DNA of 64,000 nt, taken from contig NC_083599.1 in the NCBI RefSeq assembly GCF_020882245.1, positions 19,602,865 through 19,666,864 of the forward strand, in the 5' to 3' direction. This document shows, piece by piece, positions 40,701-53,227 of this stretch. Within the stretch, counting starts at the first letter, position 1; every line of letters begins with the position of its first letter. The position numbers were made by a program, and so were the translations under genes. The DNA is from Rhopalosiphum padi (Eukaryota > Arthropoda > Insecta > Hemiptera > Aphididae). The notes under the pieces were generated by a model. That model was given only the letters and a program-made list of their open reading frames with translations, was not told the DNA's origin and ran no database searches.

Positions 40701-41348
40701 AAATATGCCATAATGCATGTATTTCAGGTATTAATAGTTGAAATATACAAAAATATGCAAAATAAAATAACCATTATTTTTTTCATCATAACGTAATTCT
40801 GTGTACACAACTAAAGCAGTCGTCAGAATTTGCAAAAAAAAATTTAACGATGCATATAAATTATAGCTTTGTAATAAGGTGGTCAAATTAATTTTTGCCA
40901 AAAAACAAATTGCATATTAATATATTATATTACATAGGTAATATTATTTCATACATTAATAGCTATTGCCAACTTATAAGTCAATATTGTAAAACAGGTG
41001 TAAATAGGTCAGATTAAATTAATAATGACATAAATTGGTCAAAATTATCTAAATATTTTAAAATTGTAATACTAAATTTATTTTTATCATATGTATAAAT
41101 TTTAAAATTAACTATTACATTTTTGATTTGTTAAATCAATTAATTTTAAAAATTTATTTGAAATACTAAATGCAAAAACAAATTCACAATGGTCTATAGC
41201 ATTTTCAGCTAATTAAATTAAATTCAAAAATGTAGATAATACAGGAAAAATAAGTACATCAACAATGTTATATAAGTACATCAACAATATTTTGTGAGCG
41301 TAAAAATTAAAAATAATAGTAATAATAGTAACTTTTAAACAGTCAATA
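37725..41348. other. Convergent intergenic region between NCAPH and TfIIA-S
   Basis: AT-rich, without a gene. A candidate NCAPH polyadenylation signal AATAAA lies at 38,063. A possible minus-strand signal for TfIIA-S (AATAAA read from TTTATT) lies at 41,153-41,158. The region contains the TA-flanked MITE at 39,522-39,698. A dispersed repeat piece at 39,890-39,955 includes ACATAGGCGCAATTTCAG. Confidence 0.6.
39522..39698. mobile_element. 177-bp MITE with TA target duplication (Tc1/mariner-like)
   Basis: The terminal inverted repeats are about 35 bp: TACTCTATTCGGAATGAGAT at the left continues CATACCTCGGCGGC. The right end, inverted, reads TACTCTATTTGGAATGAGAT followed by CGTACCTCGGTGGC. TA flanks both sides. 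It is too short to encode anything. Confidence 0.85.
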
Positions 41349-44136
41349 TTAATTTTTCTTTGAATTTTCATCAGTTACACCTGAAAATATAAAATTAATT
41401 ATTAATAAGATAATAAATTGTATTAATTAGTAAAATAAAGTTAAAAAATTTACTTTTTCCATCACATGCAACTATCTTCAATTTTTCTACTTTAGCTATT
41501 TCTTGTGTTTCTTTAAACTCAACATCACTTAACATAAATGTCCAAACATTATCACAAAATCTATAAGTGTCCATTTTTCCAGCCTAGAATACCAAATAAA
41601 ACAAATGTTTTAATTAAAAAAAATTTAACAATATCTCTAAACCAAATTTCTTAAGCTAGCTATTGATAGTTAAATAAAGTGCCATCATTTTCAATTTTAT
41701 CATTTTTTTGTTAAACTTTTAAAGTAAACTTTAATCAACACTATTTATTTTTATTACACTTAAAAATAAAAGTTACTTGGTTTTATGTTCTATCAAAATC
41801 ATGTACATATTTTTTATTACTATAGTTTAAATTTAAATTTAATAGTTGTTACTGTTGTTAAGGTATGCATATAGAATATGAATTAATTGTAATAATATAA
41901 ATAGACTAATAAGTAAATGCAAGATTTTTATTTTACACAATTATATGGGTACTCCAAAGAATTGTTAAATGTTATGTGAAATAATTAAAACAATTTTATC
42001 TGCTGATTTAATTTTATTGGTGCAATGTACTAATGTGCTATCTATTCTATTAATATTAATTTTGATTATTTCTACACTCGACAACCAATTCAGAATATCA
42101 ATAATTCTTGAAACAATGTAAAATTACATATTCTCTGATGTAAAAAATATAAGTGGTGACGATTTGGTTACAACATACTTCTGTACCAACTGAAAAAAAT
42201 TCTCCACATCAACTAATGCAATGAAGGCATACTTCATAATAAGACGTCCAATAATTCTTTGGGATTCCAATTTTAAAGTATCTCTTATTATTTTATATTT
42301 TTAATCAATGATTTTTTCTGGATATATATACAAATTTTTCTTTAGATAGATTTCCTATGTGACCTCATATATCTTCAATAATGCATAGGGTCATCTAACA
42401 AAGGCATATTTCGGATGTCTTATCAATTGAATAAAAAAAAAAAAATTGCAGCAATATAAGTTAAATTATTTTTCAAATCAAATTATTAGTTACTTAGATA
42501 AATATTTTTCATCATTAAAAATCAATAAAAATATCAGAATTAATTAAAAATTATTAAAATATTTATAAAATGTGTAAGTTTGTAAAAAAAATTCAGTTTA
42601 TTTAAATTAGAATGATAAATAATAATAATAAATAATAAATAATACACATTTTTAAACAGTTTAAAAATATTCCTTTCCAATAAAAGTATGTATTTACAGT
42701 GAAATTCGTTCCCTTATAATGAATAACGCTAGAAAAACTGAATAATATATTTTACAAATATTTCAATCATTAAGATGATGCTACGCTCATACTTTTTGAC
42801 TTACATACATACAATATAGTAAATACTAAATTTTCATTTAATAAAATTCATTGTGTTGTTAAATTTAATATTAGAGCACTATCTATTAAAATAAAAAGTA
42901 AGAATATCATCAAAGATTAAACATTGGATTTTTTCAATATTTTGATTTTTAAGCAAGACGAGTGAATAAAATATTACAAATTGATAATAGTCAAATATAT
43001 TTTATCTTATGTATAGCGTTATAAGTTTTATTATAACATCATAACAGCTTTGACAAAATTTGATATCAAAATGAACAGTAAAACTATTATGAAAATAATT
43101 GGATATCTACAACAGTCTCAAAACTTATGACTTATGTTATGTAAACTTCTTTATTGACCCTGGTTTAATAAAAACAAAATAATGTCAAAAACAGCATGAC
43201 CAATAACAATTTAAATTTAAAATGTTATCTGTGATTTTCCAAACACAACATTTTCTAACGACAATAATGAATTTTACTGCAATACATACAACGTGAGTAT
43301 TTTGACTATTCAAAAATGTAAAGTATTTATTTGACTTTTTTAATTTAAAACAAATTTAAAACAAATGTAAAACAACATGGTTTTGCAATGGTTAAACATT
43401 AAAAACAATTGTATTTCACGAAAGTTTAAAAAATGTTTATTTAATTTAATATTATATTACTAATCTTAAATTATTTATTATATATTTTGACATTTTTATC
43501 AAATATAAATCCTAACTTAAATAATAACTAACTAGGTACCTATTTTACAGATGCTAAGCAAAACCATTAGCCAACAATAATATACAAATTATAAAAATTA
43601 TTGAACGTTATAAAGAATACCTATATGAAAAATAAAATGAATTTATCAAATTAATGTATGTCTTCTATACAATTGTTTGGTTAATTCAGTCAACTTTTGT
43701 AATAGGTGTAATAAAATACAGAATTTACCATTTGCTAATCGACTCTTCAACTTTAACGATAAAATCCATATGGAAATATTTGCATTATTGGCGCTTATAC
43801 AGTTATACTTACTATCGTATGATATGTGATATTGATTTTTAGTTCTTTACCTAAACCTTTAAACAATTTACCTTAAATGTAATTTTAGACTTGACTCGTG
43901 TGGCCAATGAATTGTTTACTGACTTATCGAACTGCAGCAGGATTTTCATGCCCAGAGCAGGTGTTATTTGACCATACTGAAACATCAAAATGAATATTTT
44001 AAATATATTAGGTAATAATACGTTAGCGAGCGGTCCACAATATTGACTACGAAGAATGCATTACTTGAATCATTTCGTCAATGCTCTCTTGGAGAGTATT
44101 CCCCAGAGTCGTGTTTCTGTACAGCTGATAAGACAT
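41349..44136 (-). CDS. Transcription initiation factor IIA subunit 2 (TFIIA gamma), 4 exons
   Basis: Small subunit of TFIIA, which stabilises TBP on the TATA box during RNA polymerase II initiation. Minus-strand exons: 44,136-44,065, 43,976-43,872, 41,583-41,454, 41,380-41,349. All have GT-AG borders and give 112 residues, close to the usual 106-110. It begins MSYQLYRNTTLGNTLQESID, then YGQITPALGMKILLQFDKS (25-43), the four-helix-bundle half. The beta-barrel half follows with ITFKAGKMDTYRFCDNVWTF across the exon 2/3 junction and VEKLKIVACDGK (91-102). The short tail SVTDENSKKN is variable, as in other insects. The match to the family is uninterrupted and the reading frame has no defect. The 2.3-kb intron 2 is the only long one and holds AT-rich sequence without features. 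The gene converges with NCAPH and its promoter is CpG-containing. Confidence 0.97.
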
Positions 44137-44360
44137 ATTGGCGTAAAACAACGGGTTTCAAATGTTTCGATGATCGGAAAAAAGCGGTGCAAGTCGGCGG
44201 ACAATGATTCAAAGACGTGACATCGATACTCGACGATTGATCGGAGTTACCGACAAGGCGACAACTAAAACGTCTACAACCCGTGTATGGCGTCGACCCG
44301 AACTTATATCGAATCAACAGCTCACACTCGCGCTTGGTTAATCACTACTGATAGGTAAGC
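44137..44360 (-). promoter_or_regulatory. Promoter and 5' UTR region of TfIIA-S
   Basis: A CpG-containing block upstream of the minus-strand ATG at 44,136 (for example CGTCTACAACCCGTGTATGG near 44,271). It contrasts with the AT-rich flanks. No unambiguous core element can be named. Confidence 0.45.
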
Positions 44361-46465
44361 GTTACAGATAACGTTTAAATGGCCTGCGGTTCATTTGGTC
44401 CACAACCGCTGTGGTTCGTAATTCGTGGACCGTATTTTCGTGGTTATATTATTACAGTCGAATTTGCAGTAAAAAAAAAATACAAAGCATTAAAAATCAA
44501 TCGTAAAATATATAATTATTTATTTAAAAAAAAAATACGATTACCTAATATCTATGCGTAATTACTAGGACTTCTCTATACCGTTTACTTTTTGATAGTT
44601 TCAGTCCGTACTCCGTTCCTTCGCGGTGTGCCCGGACGTGTATACGGTATACCGACTGACGGTGTCACCACCATTAAATTTCCAAGATTTGCCTAGATAA
44701 TTGTTTAACTTGTATTAAATAATAATAATTCATCCATTAATCTTACAAAAAAGCAACCCGACAATAATTAATAACCATAGTTGTACCCCGTGGCCCATAC
44801 GATATAAATCCACAGGATAACGACAAAAGGCCATTTGACATGCATTTCGACCAAACGTCATTATCATAAACCGACGAAATGTCGTCCGATAAAAGTCCAC
44901 CGTGATGCATTATCAAGTAGATATCAAACGCAATTTTATTATTCGTGTACGAAAATCGTATAATAATGAATCGTCAAAAAACCATATTTTCTCATATTGT
45001 TCCCGTCTACACGATATCGATATAACAGTATAACCCCTCCATAGTAATCCGTCAAAAATGCCATCGTACTTCATTATTAACTTTATCAAAATTAATTAAG
45101 TTTCTGGCGTAGGTATCGCCCATTTCCGCCAAAAATGAACTTTCCATTTTTCGTCAGTTATAAATAACTTCATTTGTTAATAGGTACATCTTCAATGTAC
45201 TCTATTTTTATCTGTGTGCCTACGCTTTACTTAATTCAAAATTATTAATTATATAATTTGAGAATTTTCGCGTTTACTATTAATTATTTTGCGGTCATTA
45301 TTGTAGCTCATCTTACTTAAAGACACAGCACACATCACACACTGTCCAATGATCGATGATAACTACTCAATGCTATAAGTTAAGTTCCGACAAATCGAAC
45401 AAGTTTTAGTATTATATGTATATCAGACATATTAATTTTCGGAACAAATCTAGTTTACGGCCTAAGCTCGTTGTTCAAATTTTTTAATTGATTTTTTTAA
45501 ATACCGCGGCATCTTCGATAAAAATAATAGAAAACTACTTTTTTGACTAATATTTTTTTTAAAAGTGTGTTATTGTACGCTGAAGTTTTTGAAGCAATCA
45601 CAATTTAGCTATTATACTTTTAATGTTCTACGCAGAAACCTGAACACAAATGACCTTTTTTTTATTTGTGTAAAAAAACTACGGATAGTCAAACACGATC
45701 TTTTAAGTATGCACATAGGTACAGACGTTCGTGTTGTTTGGACTATTTAAAAAAAAAATTCCCTCGATTTGCTATGCAAAACCACCTGAAATAGGTCACA
45801 GGGTAAAATCAAATGCATTTTGAGAGCACCTCGAAACTTTATGGGGTCACTCGCTCATTGCGATCACTCCAAAACAAATAAATTGTTTTCTTTCAAAAAC
45901 TTTAGCGTACAAACACACTTAAAAAAAAAAAAAAATTAGTCAGAATAGTAGTTTTCTATTATTTTTATCAAGACACCACGATATTTAAAAAAATCAATTG
46001 TTTTCCTGTTTTTTTGGTATAACTTCCGTAATAAAAAAGCGACAATTTTTTCAAACACGTTCAAATTCAGTGCCTTGAAACACATTTTGAAAAACAAGCT
46101 TGGGCCGTAAACTAGAATTGTGCTTTATATTTATATTTATATAATAATGTTTTTATATATATTTATATAATAATGTTTTATATATATATTTAAATATTTT
46201 GTTGATTGACTCAAATGTTGAAAAGTCCAATTAATTAAAAAAGTTAATTTTGTTATATATTATTTGTTTTATTTGTTCTAATGTTTGTAGTTGTTAAAAT
46301 TAATATAAATTTATGATGCATATTTGAGCATATTTTTCAATTATTTGTACATATTAGCGCATATTTTGACCTTTTTGCATTGCATATTTGCATCATATTT
46401 AATGCACATTTTTAGTGCATATAATTCCAGTCTCTAGTTATAATATTTATAATTCGATTAAAAGT
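44361..46465. other. Intergenic region between TfIIA-S and the receptor cluster
   Basis: No gene is visible. A moderately CpG-containing part runs to about 45,120. A foldback element (45,443-46,121) and a fragment of the GCATATTT-rich hAT-like family (46,314-46,436) follow. Confidence 0.55.
45443..46121. mobile_element. About 680-bp foldback element with CTAGTTTACGGCC ends
   Basis: The left arm starts AACAAATCTAGTTTACGGCC. The right arm, inverted, starts CACAATTCTAGTTTACGGCC. Inner parts also pair: ATAATAGAAAACTACTTTTT near 45,525 against the inverted run near 45,945, with TTGATTTTTTTAAATA(C/T)CG on both arms. It has no ORF of its own, and the target duplication is unclear. Confidence 0.8.
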
Positions 46466-46665
46466 AAACAATAAAATAATCTATATTAATATTTTATGTT
46501 ACGGTTGACTATTTAACGTCACAATTTAATTAAATAAATATTTATTTTAAAAGTTTCGACTTTTTTTATTTAATTCTTCATCACACATCACATAACGTTA
46601 CTATTTATTATACAAAATTAAGTGTTGTTACTTTTCAGTACCGTAACAAATCAACTCTAATAAAG

Positions 46666-49600
46666 ATGTCGAATGTTTTTACAATATCTTTAAGGCCAAT
46701 TTTAATATTATGCAAGATTATAGGCCTCATAAACATATCTTATTATTTTAACTCTAATGGATTATTGGTCAAAAATACAAACTCTACATATTATTCATTT
46801 ATTGAATTTACAAGAACAGTTGTGTTGATGATATTTACTTACATTATTCATGAAAACTTAATCTTTCCCGAATACATGATTTTATATAAATATTGGGTCA
46901 TCATTATTACATCGAAAATATCAGAAACTTGGATCATAAAGTATGATAAATATGTAAAAACGTTATTTTTTCAAAAGTTATTTATTTTTTTTTTTTAATT
47001 AATAATATTATCGTTTATCTTATCATCACTATGTAATTTTAAGCTCATTATATTACACGTACTAACTACTGACTACTGGCTAATTTTAAGTCCAATGATT
47101 TTAATTATTATTTTATTTAAGATTATGAGTTGAGAATTACACATTATTGAAATAGTTTTATTTTTAACAACCTATATTAAGAATGCTTATAATTATTTTT
47201 TATTCTACTTATTATAATAATCAGTAAAGGATTGGCAGAATTTTTCGGCGCGGGAAAATTATTTAGACCGCCGTGCCGCTCTATATTATAATTTCTAATA
47301 TTAGTAATATTATACATAAAACAAATAATATAATAAATATAAGTATAACTAGTGTTTTTTTAAATCAATCGGTGGTTCAACTACTCCCCCCACTATTAAA
47401 AATTTTGTTTACTAGCTTTTATATTTATTAAAATAAAATTTGCACATAAATAATATAGCAAAACAATTTAATATGAGAGTTCTTTATTGCTTATTGAGCA
47501 ATACACTTTTTTTTTTAATTCTAAAAAGCTATCCAAAACAAGGGCACCAGGTTTTTAAACATTGATAGATCTACTTCCTTTTCACTTTATTTTTACTATA
47601 ATTATAACATAAATATTTATATTTCAATAAATAAAATATTGAGATAAAAAAACACGAGCAATTTTAATATACAATAATGCGTCAATGCATTAACATGATA
47701 GAAAAGAACTAATATTTATATCTATGTTATTATTATTATTTTTTTGTTTTTGCTTATTTGTTATTCTAATTTGTTAGTCAAGGACTAAGATATACTATAA
47801 CTATAGTACTAGATACAGTATATTATCTTAGTCCATGTCAGGGATTAAAATAATTATGTCAATTATGATAGATGTGATAAACTAGTAAATAATAAGTACT
47901 TAATAATAAATGTAAAAAAAAATTCTTATTAAAATTAAAAACTTTTTGCGGCCCTTAAGCATACCGGCCCACCGGGAAGTTTCCAAGTATCCCGATGAGC
48001 CAATCTGGCCCTGATAATAATTATTTTATTTCACATTGTTAATATTATATGTTTTACAATAAACAAAAATGATGATGTGTGAATTAAAAGTAATAATATA
48101 TACTTTAAAAAGTAATAACTAATGGGGATTATGAAACTTCAAATTGTTTCATATCACTTAGAAACATATACAAACCTCTTTGCCAATACGAATTTAGAAT
48201 ATTGCATATTTGCATCTAAATCAAATTGTAAATTGTTCATCATAAATATTTATTAATAAATTATTATGAATATTTTTTTTTCGTTTCTTTTAGGTTGATT
48301 AATGGCATCATCGAATTTGATCAAAAACTGACATCACTTCCAATATACTTGAAAGTTCAACAACGTCAATTTAGTAAACATTATTGGAATAAAATATTTA
48401 TTAGTACATCATTGTATTACATAGCATGTACATTATTGTACCTGTACATATGGCCTATAAAGATAGTGGATATTTCAATAATCGTTTTATATTTTGTTCG
48501 TGTGTCTTTTATCGCAAACTTCACACTGATTGTTTCTTCATATTTTTACTTGCGAAACTTGGAAAACAGATTCGAAACATTGAATGATTTATGGAAATCC
48601 CTTCCAGAGGGATTGTTGGCTGTTACTGGTGAATGTTCACAATATGATATAGCAATGATGGTGGATAACATACGAACGTTACACGCTGTACTATCTGACA
48701 TATTAAGAATATTCAGTAGGGGTTACGGACAAATGCTTTTAGCCTACTTTGTACTAACTTACATTGATATGATGTGTAATTTTTTTTATTTACTCTGCTA
48801 TAAATTTTCAACTCCGGCATCAGAAGGTCATCAAACATTCCAAAATATAATAAAAGAAATTTTACCGTTGATCTTAAGTTTACAACATATAATTTGTATT
48901 ATGTCCATTATTACTGCTGCATCTCGAGTAAATGATGAGGTAAAAACAATACAAATATTGGAGTATCTTATTACGTTCCAAATAATCGAAAAAAACAAAC
49001 AAAGAATTAAGGAAAAGCCTTTTCACCAGTTTTTGACAACAAATATAATTTTTTTATTAACTAAAAAACAAAGTTTTGTAAATACTTATAATTTTCACCA
49101 AATTTCTATATTAACATTGTTTACTCCTACTATAAGCTATTCATAGACATTTGAAATATTCCATTTTGTTATTTTATTTTTTTCTTTAAAATATATATAC
49201 CAACAACAGATTTTTCTTTTAGTCAAAATTCATGAAAATTTAGTACATAATTCGTTATAAGTTTTTACCAATAATGTTGTAATTGCATTATCATAATTCA
49301 TAATATAATTTTATAAGTTTAAATTTTAAATTTTGAAAAAATCGTAAAATCTCAAAACATTCAAATTATTGTATAGGTAATAATTCACATTTTTTTATCC
49401 AGGATTTGAAAATTTAAAACGATATTAATCATGAAGTTTTCTACTTAGAATGAGCAATTTTGGCACTCTGACAAAATTTGTGAATTGGTTATAAATTATC
49501 CAAAATATGAATTTGAGAGATGAGGATATCATACAGATCATAAAAAAATCTAATTTGTATTGTACACCTGCCCGTTTAAAAATTCACACATGTAATACCT

Positions 49601-51116
49601 ACGTGGCTATGTTTACACGGTTCAGTCCAGCTCGGTCCAAAATTTTCTGTTCCGAACCACTATTGGTGGTTTAAATGTGTAGTGTTTAAATTATATTAGG
49701 TATACGTATGCATTGACGATTAACGCATTGTACATTTTGTAACTTTATATTTTCAGAAAAGACACATAATATCCTACTTACGATTAACCAAGATTTCAAA
49801 ATTATCAGTTGCCTTAAAAATCCAGGTTGTTATATTAATATAAATTATATGCTTTTAGTTATACTCTTATACTTAGCTATATTTTTTAGTTATAGATGTA
49901 AAAACTAAAAATTCATAGTATACCTACTCAGTACCACGTTAACAAATATGAGATTAAGTATTCCAAAAAGTTGTGTACTAAAAAACTAAAATAAACCTTT
50001 GACGTCACATGAAATATTGTCCATGTTTCACTCAAAACAGTTCGCCTATTTAAATAATGTTTTTTACATAGGTAGATTTATTTATAAATGCATAATGCAG
50101 ACTGCAGAGTCTTGTTAACTAGTATAGTTCTGCAGTTCATGGTATATTAATGGACTTATGGTAGTGGATCATGAGGATAGATCAACTCTTGTAGATTATT
50201 TTTAAATTTATAAATTGATGTGTAATTAAATTATTAAGTTTCAAAAGTTAATAGTAAAAATTTCTAAATTAAAAAAAGAACTTAGTAAAAACTGAAAATC
50301 AAAATTTAAATTTAACTTATATTTGTTGGTTTCACATTTTTTCCCGTAATTGCATCACATAATTCTTTACCTTATATTCAATGAAAGATAGCTTATCGTA
50401 TGGTTGACATTGTATTTATTATAATATAGGTATAATAACCAAATTGTCCAAACTTTAATTTTATTTCGATTTCTAACAATTTTTATTCGAAGAAAGTTCC
50501 TACTACTCTTCCCACCCATCACCAAACAGATGACACCCTCACACACTCATATCCACGCCTTTAACATGGTGCCTACTAACTAAACTATATAATAATATGA
50601 TAGCATATGATTATTATTAAAAACAATAATTAATATTATAATTATTTTTAAATTATAGGTTAAAATGTTTATGAATCAAATATCAGTTTTTGAATCAGAT
50701 GAAATGACAGCTTTTGGAATTTTTAGTATTAATTTGAATTTAGTTATATCAGTAAGTATTTGTTATTAAATAATAATTAATCCTATTCAATAAAAAAATG
50801 TAGTATACTTTGAAAATAAGTACCCTATTCTTATGGATAATCAAATATTAATTATTAATAATAAACTATATCTATTCTAAATTATGTACGTATCTATACT
50901 TATATAGTATAGTTCGGACCCGTTAAAAATACATAGTACCTAAATATTTTATACTTATACAATTAAAAATAAACGTACCTACCCTATTTTTTGCAGATTA
51001 TAATATTACTTATTTCTGGAATATCAACAATAATACAAATGAAAGAGCACCCAATGGTATTGAAAACAATTAATAATACACAAACTTTCTATCAGACATT
51101 GAATATAACATTGTAG
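46666..51116 (+). CDS. Gustatory receptor Gr-A, 5 exons
   Basis: Seven-transmembrane insect chemoreceptor, expected in the membrane of taste neurons. Exons: 46,666-46,940; 48,294-48,939; 49,757-49,825; 50,659-50,751; 50,997-51,116. Phases 2,0,0,0 keep one frame of 400 codons. Hydrophobic segments include residues 8-28, about 44-64, about 120-140, a pair around 145-180, the GQMLLAYFVLTYIDMMC region, the LPLILSLQHIICIMSIITAA region and the C-terminal FGIFSINLNLVIS-IIILLISGISTIIQM. Exon 3 (KRHIISYLRLTKISKLSVAL...) and the C-terminal DEMTAFGIFSINLNL motif are the family hallmarks, with STIIQM replacing the canonical TYxxxxxQF. The ligand cannot be predicted. A pyrimidine tract plus AG (46,638) 27 bp before the ATG is conserved in all four copies, possibly a 5' UTR acceptor. 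A hAT element interrupts intron 1. Confidence 0.9.
46941..48293 (+). other. Gr-A intron 1
   Basis: The donor AA|GTATGA is shared with Gr-C; Gr-B has AT|GTATGA. The intron contains the 792-bp hAT element 47,222-48,013. Outside this element the intron is alignable to the Gr-B downstream flank. Confidence 0.8.
47222..48013. mobile_element. 792-bp hAT-type element in Gr-A intron 1, 8-bp target duplication
   Basis: It starts CAGTAAAGGATTGGCAGAAT and ends ...CCAATCTGGCCCTG; the inverted right end, CAGGGCCAGATTGGC, shares CAG...GATTGGC with the left. Identical ATAATAAT octamers flank it (47,214-47,221 and 48,014-48,021). No transposase is readable. The unoccupied site is preserved next to Gr-B at about 54,587-54,600 (TTATAATAATAATTATTTTA). 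Confidence 0.88.
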
Positions 51117-53220
51117 TGTTCTACAACTACAATGTATCAAATCCAGTATTGTAGCGTGTAGCAATCATACTAGTGATGTACCTACTTAAAACTTTATTGG
51201 ATCATATAAATCTTAAATATCTTTTTTTTATTGCATAGATAATTCTGGTGCTTAAAACCCAACTTTTGTTTTTGTATATTAATAAGACTTAAAATGGGAG
51301 GGGCTAAGTTAAAAATACTTCATTGGAAATTTCAATTTCTCATTAGTATTTTCTTAATGCATATTACAAGAAATTCACAACAGGGTGGCTTATAATCTTT
51401 GTATAATTAAAACGTTTAAATACCTACTACCTAGATATTTTACATAATGATTTTTTTTTATTATTACTTTATGTTTATTTTAATATTACATTTTAATTTT
51501 TAAATTAAAAGATATGTGAATACATTCTATAGGGCAATTATTTAGTGCACACAAAAAAAATATATAATTTATAGCTTCAAAAATGTATATAAATAAATAA
51601 ATATGTAGTATATGTACCTAAAGGTTAATCATTAATTTAATATTTTATAGATGATTATTTAAAAACCACATAATCAAAAAAGTAAAATGAAAAATTATAC
51701 AGTTTTTTCCTGTTTAACTGACTGCAGTCTGCTGTGGTGGCTCAGTGTGAACAATACTATTCGTCTACTCCTCTACTGCAATCGCTTATTGATGTATACA
51801 AGTTCTGTAAAAATAGCTAAATACAAATACATATACAGTATACATAATATAAATTACACATCGGGCGAATGCAGGTTTTGTTGTATCACATTGTAAAATA
51901 AAGAATAATATAATAATTAGTCCACCAGTCTAGTTGGTCATTCCCGCGATACAGGACATCGGTGGGGCCTCACAACAAATCCTAAACGTACCTCGTGACT
52001 AACGGTAATATTTCGGTTGCCCACGAATTTTTCTCTACCATTCGGAGTGGATCCTAGTATGGACAATAAATAATTATGTGTTCAGCAGTGTCCCACAGCG
52101 TTTGGAGCGAGCTTCATTTGATTCAGGTTGTGCCTGAAACACACGTATCCTGTAAGAGTCTTGGTTATATTAATCGTGAAGTCTTTAGGACGCGTTTTTA
52201 GTGTTTTCACACATCTTCTCTAGCCGGGAAAGATTTTACGCATCCAAGCCACGTTGTTGCCGTGACTCTATCTGTTGGATGACCAAGCGCCGAGCAGGAT
52301 GTCACGTTCTGCTTTCTGGACCTCTACCTTCGAATTGGTCCTATCTGGGTTATCACGCTTCCTCGAAATTCTTTTTCATTTCCGCGAATCCTCCGAAAGA
52401 GTTCCCGCGAAGAATTAGGCTGCCCCAGCCTAGAAAGCGCGATAAGGCCGTGTCACTCTAAGAGTCACAATACTCTGGTTCCAAGTCACGAATTTCTAAT
52501 AGATTACGTATTAGGTTGTTCATTCCGCCCACGTAGGTAAAAAAAAAATTTATATTCACTTAATGTTACTTAAAATGAGTCCGATAAATGTTTTTAAAAT
52601 AATCTTCTAAAGAAAACATATTTATATTGTATGTATTTTAATACGATAGTTATATTTTTTTTCACTAAAGGCATGCTACCAGAGACATTTCAAACTTGAA
52701 ATTTTTGTCGTCTATTAAAAATAACAATGTTAGAGATTTTACTAGTTTTTTATTTGGGTCAAATGGTTATTCACGTGTAAAATATTACATTTTATTAATT
52801 TAATTTTTTTTTTTTTAAATATATTACCTACGCACATTATTATTATGTTAAATTATAACATTATTTTGCTATATACCGCAACAATGTAACATAAGCAGTT
52901 CTTTCTGAAATATATATTATTTTAAAAATATATTTTAATAATACATTATATAAGGAATATACAATAACAAAATATAAAACAATTTTTTTATAGGCATTTT
53001 AAGTTTAAAGAATAATAATGTTAATTATCTCTGTTGCCATATCATAATGTACAAAAATAAATTAAACAAATTGTTAGTTAAGAAAAAACGTTTTATAGAA
53101 ATCTAATGACAGGTTAAACAATTTAATGCGATTTTTGACAATGCTTGTCTCCTACGAAAGAGTTAATATCTGGATTAAACTGAATAGTTTTAGCCTTAAA
53201 TCAGTTTTTATCTATATTTA
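51117..53220. other. Spacer between Gr-A and Gr-B
   Basis: The first part (to about 51,530) is alignable with the sequence after Gr-C (60,392-60,840), the paralogous 3' flank. The rest holds the fossil retrotransposon at 51,910-52,540 and AT-rich sequence. An ORF at 51,687-51,896 has no recognisable content. Confidence 0.6.
51910..52540 (-). mobile_element. Fossil R1/I-type non-LTR retrotransposon, ORF2 C-terminal region
   Basis: A GC-richer island in AT-rich surroundings. On the minus strand, 52,159 downward reads TLTGYVCFRHNLNQMKLAPN. After one frameshift, 52,092 downward reads DTAEHIIIYCPY, then a stop in place of the expected Trp, then DPLR. The order LTGxxxF...DTAEHxxxxCPxW is the conserved tail of reverse-transcriptase ORFs of R1-like elements. 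Frameshift and stops mark it as dead. The + strand ORF at 52,201-52,461 is its antisense shadow. Confidence 0.7.
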
Positions 53221-53227
53221 TAAAAAT

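Noticed and set aside
44078..44317. 79-codon minus-strand ORF across the TfIIA-S start
   Set aside because: Wrong frame. The real first exon (44,136-44,065) is in another frame with a clear match to TFIIA gamma.
52201..52461. 86-codon + strand ORF
   Set aside because: Antisense of the fossil R1-like retrotransposon.
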